From the NCBI GenBank assembly GCA_013397865.1, contig VZTI01002369.1:345029-409028 (forward strand): a stretch of 64,000 nucleotides of DNA. Reading direction: 5' to 3'. Under the pieces are notes generated by a model. That model was not told the origin of the DNA and did no database searches. It worked only from the letters and a program-made list of their open reading frames with translations. A program made the position numbers and the translations under genes. Source of the DNA: Struthidea cinerea (taxonomy: Eukaryota > Chordata > Aves > Passeriformes > Corcoracidae). Of the stretch, positions 54,901 to 64,000 are shown one piece after another. The stretch's first letter is position 1, and each line of letters begins with the position of its first letter.

Positions 54901-57900
54901 ATGTTTGGTATACTTTTTCTAAACTCTTGGATTGCAAAAGAGATGGCTGAGGAGAAACATGAGAGTTATCTGTAATACAGTGACTATTGTAGAAGAGGAT
55001 GGGTAGGGATCAAAGGTTCCGGGTTTCTTTCAAAAGAAGAACCGGAGGACATCAAACAGAGCTTAGCAGATGGAGAAGCAGATGAAAGGCATTACTCTTT
55101 ATCCAGCCTATAGGTATGACATGGGACTCCTTGTCATTCAGAATGGTGTGACAGAGGCAAGGCTGCTGCAGCTCCATGTCCCCAGGTCCAGGCAGACAGG
55201 AGGCTGAGCAGGCATTCCCAGTGGGCCTGGACCAACACAGAGGGTACACACACACAGCCTCAGTCTGTCCAGGAGCTGGCCACTGGACTGTACCAGTTGC
55301 TGGCATCTTGACCCACAAGGCTGAGACCCAGAAATAATTCCAGTTGTTGGTTCTTAGACCAACACACACACATGCACTCCCCTCTGTTTTTCCATGCTTG
55401 TTCCCTACACTGCCTCAATCCCTCCTTCTTGTCTTTGGCTTGTCCCCTACACCCCAGAAGGAATCTTGTACAATTCCAAGATGTTCTTTCCCTATAATGA
55501 GCCCCATATCCCTGTAGGCAGTGACCCCCCCAGTCTGTCTGTAAGAGGATCCAGAGAGCTGCTTGTGTAACTGAGCTGCTGGGCTTCACCCCTGATTTGG
55601 TTATTGGGGTTCAGCTGATGATGGTCACTGATCCTCTCTGCTCCTCTGTGGTTGTGCAGATAAGCCTGTCACATAACCTGACACTTGTCACATGCTGTTA
55701 TAGCTCCCGAAAGTTTCTGTGGCTTCCAGGAGAGGCTGGGCTGGGGTAGGGAAATGAAAACGCATTGACTAGTGTGAGCTACAGGGCCTTTGGGCTAACC
55801 CAGCACAGCTGCTGCTTTGCATGTACTCACCCAGGACTGAAACATAGCTGGGTTTAAATGCTGGTGTTAAGTTCTCTTGTGTGCAATGTGGTCAAAATTA
55901 ATTCCTTAATCTAAAGGAAGCAACCACCCATCTTACTCTTTTATAAGTCACAATCTAGTTGTCGTGGTTTGACGTTGGTTAGGCGCCAAGCACCACGAAT
56001 AAAACAAGGTGAAATGAGGACTATTGAGGAAAATGGAAAAACTTCAAGGCAAAACAGGTCCACACTTAAACAGCTATAGTATAAAGAAGATTTATTACTA
56101 ACAATTAAAAGTAAAAAGAAATAAGAAGAAATTAAAGCAAACTCCCAGAACACCTTTCTCTTGCAGTACCTCCCTCTTTCCATGAACACACACAAAGGGA
56201 ACAAACATGGAGTTTGGTCAGTGTTTAATTTCTTAAGAGTCTTTATGTTTAAGGAAAAGAATTTCTTCTGCTGTGCTGTGGGATTCGTCCCATGGAAGAC
56301 AGTTCTCTGAGAACTTCTTTAACGTGGTTTCAAACTTTCACAAACAACGGTCCACCCGAAATCTGCTGCAGTGAAAAAATATCCCTCCCATGAATCTTGC
56401 AGTCTTCCCACACTGCTAATCATGGGTCATAACAGTCACGGGGTTTCAGTCTTTTAAGGATGAGCTATTCCAGCCTGAAAGTAAAGGCTCTCTACTCAAT
56501 CTCTTAAAAGTCTTTCACTACGTCTATATACTCTGGAGTGAGTATTTTTCATGAACTACACGTGGATTTCTACATCATCTTATGAATTATAGGGAAAACA
56601 AATTGCTGTATTATAGTCGTCACCACAGCTTGCAAGGAGAATTTTCAGCTCTGGTGCTGGGAGTGCCTACTTTCCTTCCCTTCCTTTACTGACCTTGGTG
56701 CCGCCATGTTGGCTTCATCTCACATGATCTCACTTTTCCTCTCTCTCTGACCTGGAAGAAAGATGGTGCCTGTTAAATTGAGGCTAAGAAGTTGATCTTG
56801 TCTCTTGTCCTGGCTCCGTGCCGGGGAAACCTCTCCATGTCTCTCGTTGTCGGCTGCATGATGCTTTTGCTCGGTTCGACACGAGCCGCGCTGGCTGCGT
56901 GGAAGGGGCCCCAGAACTGTGCTGCGGTTCCGGCTGCGCTGCTGTTTGTCACGGCTGCCTGCGGAGCCGGCATGGCTTTCCCTGGTGGCTTGGGCCCGCT
57001 ATGGGATAGGGCCTGGGGGCCTCCCCCCTTTGCCACCCCAGGGGGGAAACAGGAATAAAAGGAACTCCCCGTGCTTGCTCTTCCTTGAAATATGTAAATT
57101 GCAGAGGCGGTACCAGCTTTTTCATTTGTTTAGCAACCTGTCCATCGAGTTATGTTTAAACTACCACACTAGTAAACATCTGCTTTGTATTATCTTTATT
57201 AAGAACCGTGTGTGTTGAAACCAGATAATTGTGATAGTAAAATTACCTTATTTCAGGACAGAATACTAATTTTTCATACAATATCTAGTCATTAAAATCT
57301 GTGTATTTGCTCCCATGACCTATGAATGCATTTTATATTGGCTGTTATAATTTCACCTGGTTAGTGACCTTTGTCTACTTTTCAATGACTGTTTAATAGG
57401 AAATGTTGCAATTTATTTGTTTGTCATGGGTACTCCTTGTTACTAAAGAAGGTAACAAGTCATAACTATCAGAATAATTGAATATATTTTAGGTATATTA
57501 TTGCTGGGTCTCTATTTAAGTTGAGACTTAAATCTCTCTGTTTCAAAGTCCTGTTTGCAAACTTGTTAGTGCAGTTGTATTTTATAAATGTTTTAATTTC
57601 ATATGACAAAATTTTTCAAGAGACTTTTCTGTGAAGAAAAACTGATCACAGTTTTTTTTTTGTCATCCTCTGCAGATGAAAATATTACTTTGTGGCCCAT
57701 TAAATATTGTTCCCTAACTCCAGTTATGATCTCTATGATTGTAGGTCTGCACTGCTGACCTCTCTCCTGCACAGCTGTTGCTGTGATGTCATTTTCTTAC
57801 AAAGTTTTCTGAAAGTTTATTACCTTTTCTTGTCTCTGCAGTGCTTTTCATTTAAAATCTTTTCAAACTGCACCTTTGGTTATAATCTGTTGCGCTGTAA

Positions 57901-60900
57901 TTAATTTTGTGAGGACTGTTTAATCTGTGGAACAAATTCCACTATATCTTTCTGTGGGATAAAGCCAGAAAAAAAGGAGTTTCCAAATTCTGCACAAATT
58001 AAGAAATGCCACACTTGGAGCTGACATTTGTGCCTAATTTTGAGGCATGTAGATGAGAGTTACCTTTAGTGCTTCCTCTTGTACCTGGAATCGCAGCTCT
58101 TCTTGTGCCTGCACTTCATCCTTCACAGGATGAAGTTTCCTGCCCAGATGCAGACAAGAGAAACATCTTCCTCTGGAATCCCTTGTGATTTCCATCATTT
58201 GACGTTTTTAGGCTACAGCACAGGACATGGCTGCTCAGCAAATACGGTGTCTGCTTTATGTAGAAACAACTTTGGAAAGAGAAGCTCCAAAATACAAATG
58301 AGCTTCTGCTCTATACTGTGGCTGCCCATCCCTGGAAGTGTTCAAGGCCAGGCTGGATGGGGTTTTTGAACAATCTGCTCTAGTGGAAGGTGCCCCTGCC
58401 CATGGACAGGGGTTTGGAACCTGATGGTCTTTAAGGTCCCTTCCCAAACCATTCTGTGATTCTGTGAAAAGGGAACTTTGACTTTTCAGGTATCGAAACC
58501 TTTTAGTTTGCATGGGGACAGGTTTAGGCCGTGTCCCCTCGAATTCTTGGATGTGTCTCTGCAGCTTTCAGTGTAAAGGAAGATTATGAGTTGCTCAGTT
58601 CCTTCTGGCCAGGAAATCTGGCTGTGGTCTGTCAGTTATGGGATTTGTATGTCAAACAAGATGAGTCTGGTTTGCTTTATGCTTAGGTCACTCTCTGTTT
58701 TGGGTTTCTCCACTGGATTTTATTTGTTGGGAGTGCTAAGCTCTTGATTTTGTTGCCTGACCTTCATCTTTCCCCAGGCAGAATTAGGACACTTGAGTGA
58801 AGTGTTGGTGTATCTGTGGGTCTAGATCTAAATCTCTGCTTCACTTGTCTGGAATCCGACCAAAACAACTGAAGGGGGTGCCTGTCTTGCTGATAAAATA
58901 ATTGTTTTTGACTGCTTAACTCTTGATATTAACAATTTAATTGCCTTATTTAACCAAAGGTTAGGGCAGTGAGGTGTTACATACCTGGTAATCCAACTCT
59001 GCAATACTCTTGGCAACTCTTACATGGACAGTCTGGCTTATTGGGTTGGCATGACTCAATTCTTCAGAAAATTTGACAGAGTGAAAGTAGTAACAATTAA
59101 AAGGGATAAAATTACTTGAAAATTTTATTCTAGAGTATTGTGCAGATTAAATGAGCCTCCCACAAGGAGATTCGAGTACTGCAGGTCCTGGCATTAAAAT
59201 ATACTAAGTGGACTGTGATGGAAACTTGCCAACTAAAACAATAAAGATAAAAGAAAAAGGATGTGGCTTTAAATTATACACTGAAAATTCTGAAGTTTTT
59301 CTTAATGTGTCTTAGAATTCATTGCAAGTTTATGGGACTTTTTACATTTATTTATTAACAAAATGAAATTTAACACATGGTGACTACTTGATTATAATTG
59401 GTAGTCCTTCAAAATAGCAGTGATGATCCTGATAAATCTGATAATTTTATTCAAGCCTGATGTTATAAAACAGTATAAGAACTTACTTTGCTGGCTCTAT
59501 TTAAGGCTGAAAAAAAATCATTTTTGTTCCTCCTTTTAGGGGCACAGGAAGTTCTCATTGATCCAGGTACATTATTTTCCTGCATGTTTCCATGTTTCCA
59601 AAGTGTTTTCTTCTATTACTTGATGTGTTTTGCAATTGTATAGATACTGCCACTTGCCAAAACTAGATTATAAATCTTGATAAATTATAGAGACTGAAGG
59701 GTAACTGGCACAAAATAAATACTGTAGTTCATGATTGTGTCTCCATAAATTCTAACCAACAAGAATTCTTTCCATGAATAGTGAGGATTTTAAAATATTT
59801 TTGAAGTGACCCACCTGAATGGTCGCATGTAGTCCTGTAGTGTCATGGTGCTCTCTCAGTCGTCATGAACAAACATCTTTCACTTCCCTAAAAACACTGT
59901 TAATCTACAGATGTGCTTGGTCTGATTCCTTAAGGTTTATAAACATACGAAAAAAGTTGCCGTAGCATTTAAGTATTTAAAGAAACATTCTTTCTGACCC
60001 CTCAGTATATTCAGAAATACCTTTCACAGTAGTTTTTAACTGTCTCTTGAGAGTTAGGGCCAGCTCCAAAACACAGAGATTTTTTTTTTTTACCATCTTA
60101 GCAGGGAAACCTCCTGGAGAAATAAATTACTGTATAATCCTAAATAAATTACAGTAAAACCCTTCAGATTAAATAACATGTAAGAAGGTATCGAGCCTTG
60201 CCAAACCTTTGATGTGTTTTCACTTTTATTACGTTAACTCCTCAATAAAATCAAATTCGATAAATAAATTTTTCATGTTCTTCCTAATACCCCAGATTTC
60301 CTTGGCTTCCATTTCACATTCTTATCCTTTATATAGACCCTTTCTGTCTCTTGCCTTCTTTCTTATGTAAGAAAACCAATTTCTTAGTGTTTTGTCTGAA
60401 CCTTGTTTTTCCTAATGTGTGCTTTAGAAACACAGTTTTAAAGTAGAAGGAGGAATAGTTCAAAGATTAAAACTGTGTATTCAAATGTAGTCATAATATA
60501 ATTTTAGCAATCTATTACTTTATTCATAGTCTAAACACTCAGATAAGTGCTAAAAATCATGAATATATTTGGGTTTTATCAAGTGAAAGATTATTTCCTT
60601 TCTTTCTAGGTAGGGCAACTGTACTTTGTGTATTCTATGTCAAACCTGCAACATACCCTAGTTTGCTTTTTAGGTATTTAGCATTTGCCAAGAGTCATTG
60701 TGCTCATTTCTGACCCTATTCTGTTCCAGGTGCTCTGACTTCCAATGGGATAAATGCAGATACCAGTGCTGAGATAGGACGTGCCAAGAACTGCCTGAGT
60801 CCTGAAGACATCATCGAAAAATACAAAGAAGCAATTTCTTACTATGGCAAGGTAATCCTGGTTATTGAAAAAAAATGCACTGAAGTTCTTTTCAACAGTG

Positions 60901-62662
60901 AACTTCTGTGGCTTTGGTTTTGGAAGATCTTCTAAAGCATGGCAGTGAAGTTTGTAAAACAGTTTCCAGCTCTTCTGGAGGAATTTTTATGTTTTTGTGC
61001 AAATGCTCAGAGCCTGATATGGTAAAGGAGCTTAATGTCTACATTCATAATAGGAAAGGAAAAAGAATTATTTTGTGCTGTGAAAATAGAGGCTCAGTGT
61101 CCACATCAACAGTAAAGCTAAGTTTAATTGTATTGCAGTGGAGTTATTTAACAACTTTTTAATTTCAAGTATTTCTCTTGTTTGATGAAATATCTTTAGA
61201 CTAAGCTTGTAAACATTTATTACAGGCATTTTCACATCCATGTTGAAGGGAGACTCTCCAAATGAAACAGGTTCAGTTGTGCGCATGAGTTAATTTATGG
61301 TGATAGTTCTGGGCATAGTGTCAGATAAATTTGAATCATTCAATAAAACAGTAATTGTCAAGGATGCATTCAGCTTTTTTAATGTTACCTTAAGGGTACG
61401 TTACTCATCTAGAAAGAGTATCATGTCTGTAGAAGTATAAAATTATTGGACTTTATTGGTCTTAGGGCAGGATATTTATATTTTGATTATTTATAATATG
61501 CACTATGCTCTCAGCAAGTAATAACTGTGCTTCACTGCAGCTTCACTTGAAATAACAAAAAGCTTTGTGCCAGGACTGATTTATAACCGTTCAAGACAAG
61601 CACAGTTACCTTCTGTCTGTTCCAGACCTACAGACAAACTCCTTGCTCTAATGCTGAGGAAGCAGCACTTTCTACATATTTCTTGTGTTCTCATTGAGCT
61701 GAAAAAACTTTTCTTGCACCTTCTAAAATAGATTCAATCTCCAGTGATTTGCTTTTGCCAATATAAATGCAAGAGAGAGGAATATGTGACAGCTTCGCTG
61801 GCATAACTCTTGCATTTTGTTATGAGCTTGCTTTCCCCCATTAGTTTTCAAATATAAATACCTGAAAAGAGCTTAACTTCAGCAGGAGGTGGGCCAAATC
61901 AAATATCCAGTATCAGTGTTGTTTGAGGAAATCACCAGATCAGATTGTCTGGCTGGAAAATTGCCTGTTTGTTATCTGAGCACAAACAGCTCCGTGCACA
62001 TCTGCATTGTCTCTTTCGCTTCCTTAAGCAAGCTGAATCACTAAACAGTCTTTTTCAGCAAAGGTTTTGCAAACAGACACTGGAACAGTCAGATTGGTTT
62101 CTAATTCTCTGATCATCAGGCATATTGTTTTAACTAAAGAGAAAATGGATACAGTAATAAAAATATTCGCACTGTGAAGGTAGAATTTATTTGCAGACAC
62201 AGCACCCACAACCAGCCATTTATATGATGTTATCCCAAAGGGGACCAATATTCCCAGCTTTTCTCCTCATCTGAACTCTCAGACTGAAGCTGTGCTCTGT
62301 CTCAGAATAAGAGAAGTGAGTGAAGAGGCTGAAAATGGTTGTTTTGCATAATAATATTTTAGATGACACCTTAATTTTCACTTGGGCATATGTTAATAAT
62401 TTAAGTGTAGTCATTAGCATTAAGGAATTGCTGGGTTTGGAGGATGTGACAGCTGGTTTATGTGCTGAGCAGAAATGCTTATAAAATCTAACAGGTGCAA
62501 TACTTCAATATAATTTTAATTTTCTCCCTCTCCAAGTACAAGAACGCTGGTGTGATTGAACTGGAAGCTTGTGTGAAGGCAGTGAGAGTCCTGGCAATAC
62601 AGAAGAGGAGCATGGAAGCCTCTGAGTTTCTGCAAAATGCAGTTTATATCAACCTTCGGCAG
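42374..62662 (+). CDS. TRAPPC9: TRAPPC9 (NIBP, TRAPPII subunit 9), first six coding exons, 3' part outside window
   Basis: A core subunit of the TRAPPII tethering complex (yeast Trs120 family) that acts in Golgi vesicle transport and binds NIK and IKK-beta in NF-kB signalling. Coding exons are 42374-42957, 52033-52178, 54339-54467, 59540-59566, 60730-60851 and 62537-62662. They join in frame to 378 codons, about a third of the roughly 1150-residue protein. The start MSVPDYMQCAEDHQT and blocks such as [58 protein letters not shown] and RAKNCLSPEDII match TRAPPC9 almost residue for residue. The gene runs head to head with CHRAC1 and continues beyond the right edge. The first, untranslated exon is inferred near 40.4 kb. 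Confidence 0.97.
43766..43847. repeat. 82-bp dispersed duplicate, copy 2
   Basis: It matches 41388-41469 with a single difference (ttactgcgg here, ttattgcgg there). A shared ggaaccc a few bases upstream in both suggests the ancestral duplication was a little longer, with an indel. Confidence 0.9.
48314..48356. repeat. AT-rich microsatellite
   Basis: Imperfect (TA)n interspersed with G. Confidence 0.85.
50425..50592 (-). mobile_element. CR1 LINE 3' fragment
   Basis: The + strand reads gaggaagggaccttcaagat, ctctgccatgggcagggaca and gaacacttccagggatgggg, the complement of a CR1 3' end. Confidence 0.9.
51370..51760 (+). mobile_element. Degenerate CR1 ORF2 fragment (linker before reverse transcriptase)
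   Basis: Conceptual translation gives pieces resembling the CR1 endonuclease-RT linker: ERVPAEEGRGLEQ near 51465-51505 and ETWLNNELLGVLKKKKSS near 51668-51722. Frames are broken between them. It is an old, weakly supported copy. Confidence 0.45.
52033..52178 (+). CDS. TRAPPC9: TRAPPC9 coding exon 2 (residues ~195-243)
   Basis: 146 nt encoding [18 protein letters not shown] through SVNDFLWLG and the first base of an Ala codon. The acceptor is ttttgcag and the donor is GGAG|GTAGGA. Confidence 0.97.
52179..54338 (+). other. TRAPPC9: TRAPPC9 intron with an old CR1 copy
   Basis: GT-AG intron of 2160 nt. About 53170-54060 is an old CR1 fragment in antisense. The rest is unassigned. Confidence 0.8.
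53170..54060 (-). mobile_element. Old CR1-type LINE fragment
   Basis: The + strand contains ctgagggacaccactggtca, ccagccaatttcccaccta and gtgggagagcatgtccaaag, the complement of a CR1-type 3' region. It is diverged, and the edges are estimates. Confidence 0.75.
54339..54467 (+). CDS. TRAPPC9: TRAPPC9 coding exon 3 (residues ~243-286)
   Basis: 129 nt encoding ALEGLCSASVISHYPGGTGG through GNRHRP and the first base of a Gly codon. The acceptor is ttctctgcag and the donor is CCAG|GTAAGG. Confidence 0.96.
55960..57168 (-). mobile_element. Solo LTR, 1209 bp, with 5-bp target-site duplication
   Basis: The termini are TGTCGTGGTTTGACG and TTTAAACTACCACA, flanked by the perfect duplication CTAGT (55955-55959 and 57169-57173). 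A 5-bp duplication is typical of ERVL-type elements. The interior has a GC-rich block (about 56810-57050). Orientation is not certain: AATAAA occurs on + at 57054 and on - at 56096-56091. I favour minus because its end AAACCACGACA matches the 3' terminus of the LTR family at 13907 and 63749. No internal genes remain. Confidence 0.85.
58317..58467 (+). mobile_element. CR1 LINE 3'-end fragment
   Basis: gctgcccatccctggaagtg, then gatggtctttaaggtccctt, ending attctgtgattctgtg, the CR1 3' tail. Confidence 0.92.
59540..59566 (+). CDS. TRAPPC9: TRAPPC9 27-nt microexon (coding exon 4)
   Basis: ctccttttag precedes and GTACAT follows a 27-nt exon. It joins phase 1 to phase 1 between the flanking exons, adding GAQEVLIDP before GALTSNG. 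This peptide fits the TRAPPC9 family sequence at this place. Skipping would remove nine residues without shifting the frame. Confidence 0.88.
59567..60729 (+). other. TRAPPC9: TRAPPC9 intron
   Basis: GT-AG intron of 1163 nt, AT-rich, ending in ctgttccag. No repeat recognised. Confidence 0.85.
60730..60851 (+). CDS. TRAPPC9: TRAPPC9 coding exon 5 (residues ~295-336)
   Basis: 122 nt encoding ALTSNGINADTSAEIG through EAISYYGK. The acceptor is ctgttccag and the donor is AAG|GTAATC. Confidence 0.96.
60852..62536 (+). other. TRAPPC9: TRAPPC9 intron
   Basis: GT-AG intron of 1685 nt ending in ccctctccaag. No transposon recognised. Confidence 0.85.
62537..62662 (+). CDS. TRAPPC9: TRAPPC9 coding exon 6 (residues ~337-378)
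   Basis: 126 nt, phase 0 at both ends, encoding YKNAGVIELEACVKAVRV through NAVYINLRQ. The acceptor ends AAG, not the commoner CAG. The donor is CAG|GTCAGT. Confidence 0.97.
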
Positions 62663-63748
62663 GTCAGTTGGAAAGTCCAGTTATTTTTCTCTTTGTCATT
62701 CAACAGAATTTACTGAAAGTTACTTAGATTCAGAAGACTCCAGTTTATTTTCTGTATCACTGCCTTCCTTCTGATGAGAGCTTGACTTCTGAGGATTTTC
62801 ACATCTGTGAGTCTGGTATGCAAGGTATCGACAGTTCATCTAAAAACATGAGGGCTTAGTTTGAGATTAAAGACCCTCTTGCTTGCTCTCCCTTGTGTAA
62901 AAAAATCCCATAGTTGTTCTCTTGTGATGTTGTATTAGGGAAGAACAGCTGCCTGGGACTGATCTGCAGTGGATTTTTAAAATTTTCTTGATTGCATCTC
63001 ATTCAGTGAAACTTGAACAAATCAGGAATGGCCTGCTGCAGAATGAGCTGAAGGGTCTGATTAGTGTTCTTAATCAACTGAATCTTTGTTGTGTAGTGCA
63101 AAGTCTTAATTAAGCCAAATCAGAAAGGAATTCAGGGGGGAAATCAGTGTTTGGAACTGTGGGGAAGATGCTCAGTATCACCACAAAACAACATTAACAC
63201 TTGATCAGTGTATCAAGCTTGGTGTCACTGCTCACAGAGAGACTGCTCTGTTTGAAAGAACTAATAGAAAGTTGTTCGGTTTCATACTGATTTTTGCTCA
63301 TTACATCTTGGTAAGATGAGCAGTTTAAGTCCACACCATTGCCCTTATTAAGCCCAAACAGGGATAGCAAATTTATGAGGGAGGTATAATACTTTCTTTC
63401 ATTTGCAGAGAATCCTTTCTCTGGCATCAATTTTCTAACAAAGCAAAAATGAGACATTAATTAATTGATAAGCTGTCAAAAAACTCATCAGTTTTGTTAC
63501 AGAGTACCTTAATTTGCATTATCCTTGTAGCGCTAAGGGTCTTGTCTTTAATTCTGTAACCTGTTTTTTTGCTGGCAGTTCTGCACCCTTTTTTGTTCAC
63601 CCGTCCTGTTCGGGTGCTGTTATTCTTGTTGCCTGCAAACTCCAATATTGTTGTTTCTTTTTCTGGAAGCAATTACTGCCATTGTCCTCCCTGACACCAC
63701 TGATACTGCAACTTCCGCTTTTTATCGGAAGAAAAATGTAAGACATAG
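62663..63748 (+). other. TRAPPC9: TRAPPC9 intron (5' part)
   Basis: Intron sequence with no recognised repeat before the LTR at 63749. The next coding exon is beyond the window. Confidence 0.8.
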
Positions 63749-64000
63749 TGTCTTGGTTTAAAAGACAGGTGTCTGTCAAGGAAGGTGGGAACCTCCCTTG
63801 GAATAGAAAACGTGACCCTCTTCCCTCCAAATTATTATAGTCCGAAATTATGGGGCTTTCAGGCAAAGAGATGGGAAAAGGAGTAACAGTTCTTTACTTA
63901 TATATATATATATATATGTATGTACAACAAGGCAAACAAACAGCAACAACGGCAGCAACAACAAACAAACCCAGAAACCCAGCCCCAGCCTCTCTCGGCC
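63749..64000 (-). mobile_element. LTR fragment, same family as in AGO2 intron 13, cut by window edge
   Basis: It starts TGTCTTGGTTTAAAAGACAGG and tracks the 13907-14150 sequence through GGCTTTCAGGCAAAGA, GTAACAGTTCTTTACT, the (TA)n tract and the CAACAAC-rich part. No primer binding site adjoins 63748, so this is a solo LTR or the 3' end of an element. Strand is assigned from the primer site of the other copy. Confidence 0.75.
63899..63918. repeat. (TA)n microsatellite within LTR
   Basis: An uninterrupted (TA) run at the position equivalent to that in the 14.05-kb copy. Confidence 0.95.

Larger units (their letters stand above)
54468..59539 (+). other. TRAPPC9: TRAPPC9 intron with solo LTR and CR1
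   Basis: GT-AG intron of 5072 nt ending in ctccttttag. It holds a 1209-bp solo LTR (55960-57168) and a CR1 tail (58317-58467). The rest is AT-rich and unassigned. Confidence 0.85.

Overview
The window is a vertebrate, almost certainly avian, nuclear locus. The evidence is many 3' fragments of CR1 LINEs ending in the ATTCTATGATTCT tail, LTR retrotransposon pieces of the kind abundant in songbirds, and a conserved gene block. The block is AGO2 (+ strand), CHRAC1 (- strand) and TRAPPC9 (+ strand), the same order and relative orientation as the human 8q24.3 neighbourhood read in reverse. A passerine is my best guess from the LTR types, but this is inference.

Layout. Positions 1-20090 hold AGO2 from the exon that begins at human residue 113 through the stop codon. 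There are 16 coding exons (4-19 if numbered as in human), totalling 2244 nt or 747 codons plus stop, which is exactly the length expected for residues 113-859. All four catalytic residues (D597, E637, D669, H807) are encoded. The exon 8/9 intron uses a GC donor. A 143-base assembly gap lies just before the last exon. Positions 20091 to about 31650 fit one very long AGO2 3'UTR. From 31651 to about 33785 is a short intergenic stretch between convergent genes. CHRAC1 occupies 36231 down to about 33785 (three exons, 136 aa). From 36.2 to 40.4 kb is a 4-kb spacer packed with CR1 fragments in alternating orientation, bounded by two GC-rich promoter regions that each carry a tandem repeat array. TRAPPC9 starts near 40.4 kb (inferred noncoding first exon), has its ATG at 42374, and contributes six coding exons (378 codons, including a 27-nt microexon) before running off the right edge.

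Mobile DNA. AGO2 introns contain an antisense CR1 tail, an antisense endogenous-retrovirus fragment (LTR, tRNA-Lys-like primer binding site and decayed ORF) and an antisense solo LTR with a near-perfect 6-bp target duplication. TRAPPC9 introns hold further CR1 pieces, a 1.2-kb solo LTR with a perfect 5-bp target duplication (CTAGT), and at the right edge another copy of the LTR seen in AGO2.

The three genes act separately: small-RNA-guided silencing (AGO2), nucleosome sliding (CHRAC1) and TRAPPII vesicle tethering (TRAPPC9). Their adjacency is conserved synteny, not an operon. The observations most worth checking are a possible intronic-polyadenylation isoform of AGO2 (exon 16 reads 90 codons into intron 16, with AATAAA 50 nt after the stop), the GC-AG intron with a frame-breaking GT 4 nt downstream, the 54-bp repeats at the TRAPPC9 first-exon region that duplicate a splice donor on both strands, and a motif array beside CHRAC1.
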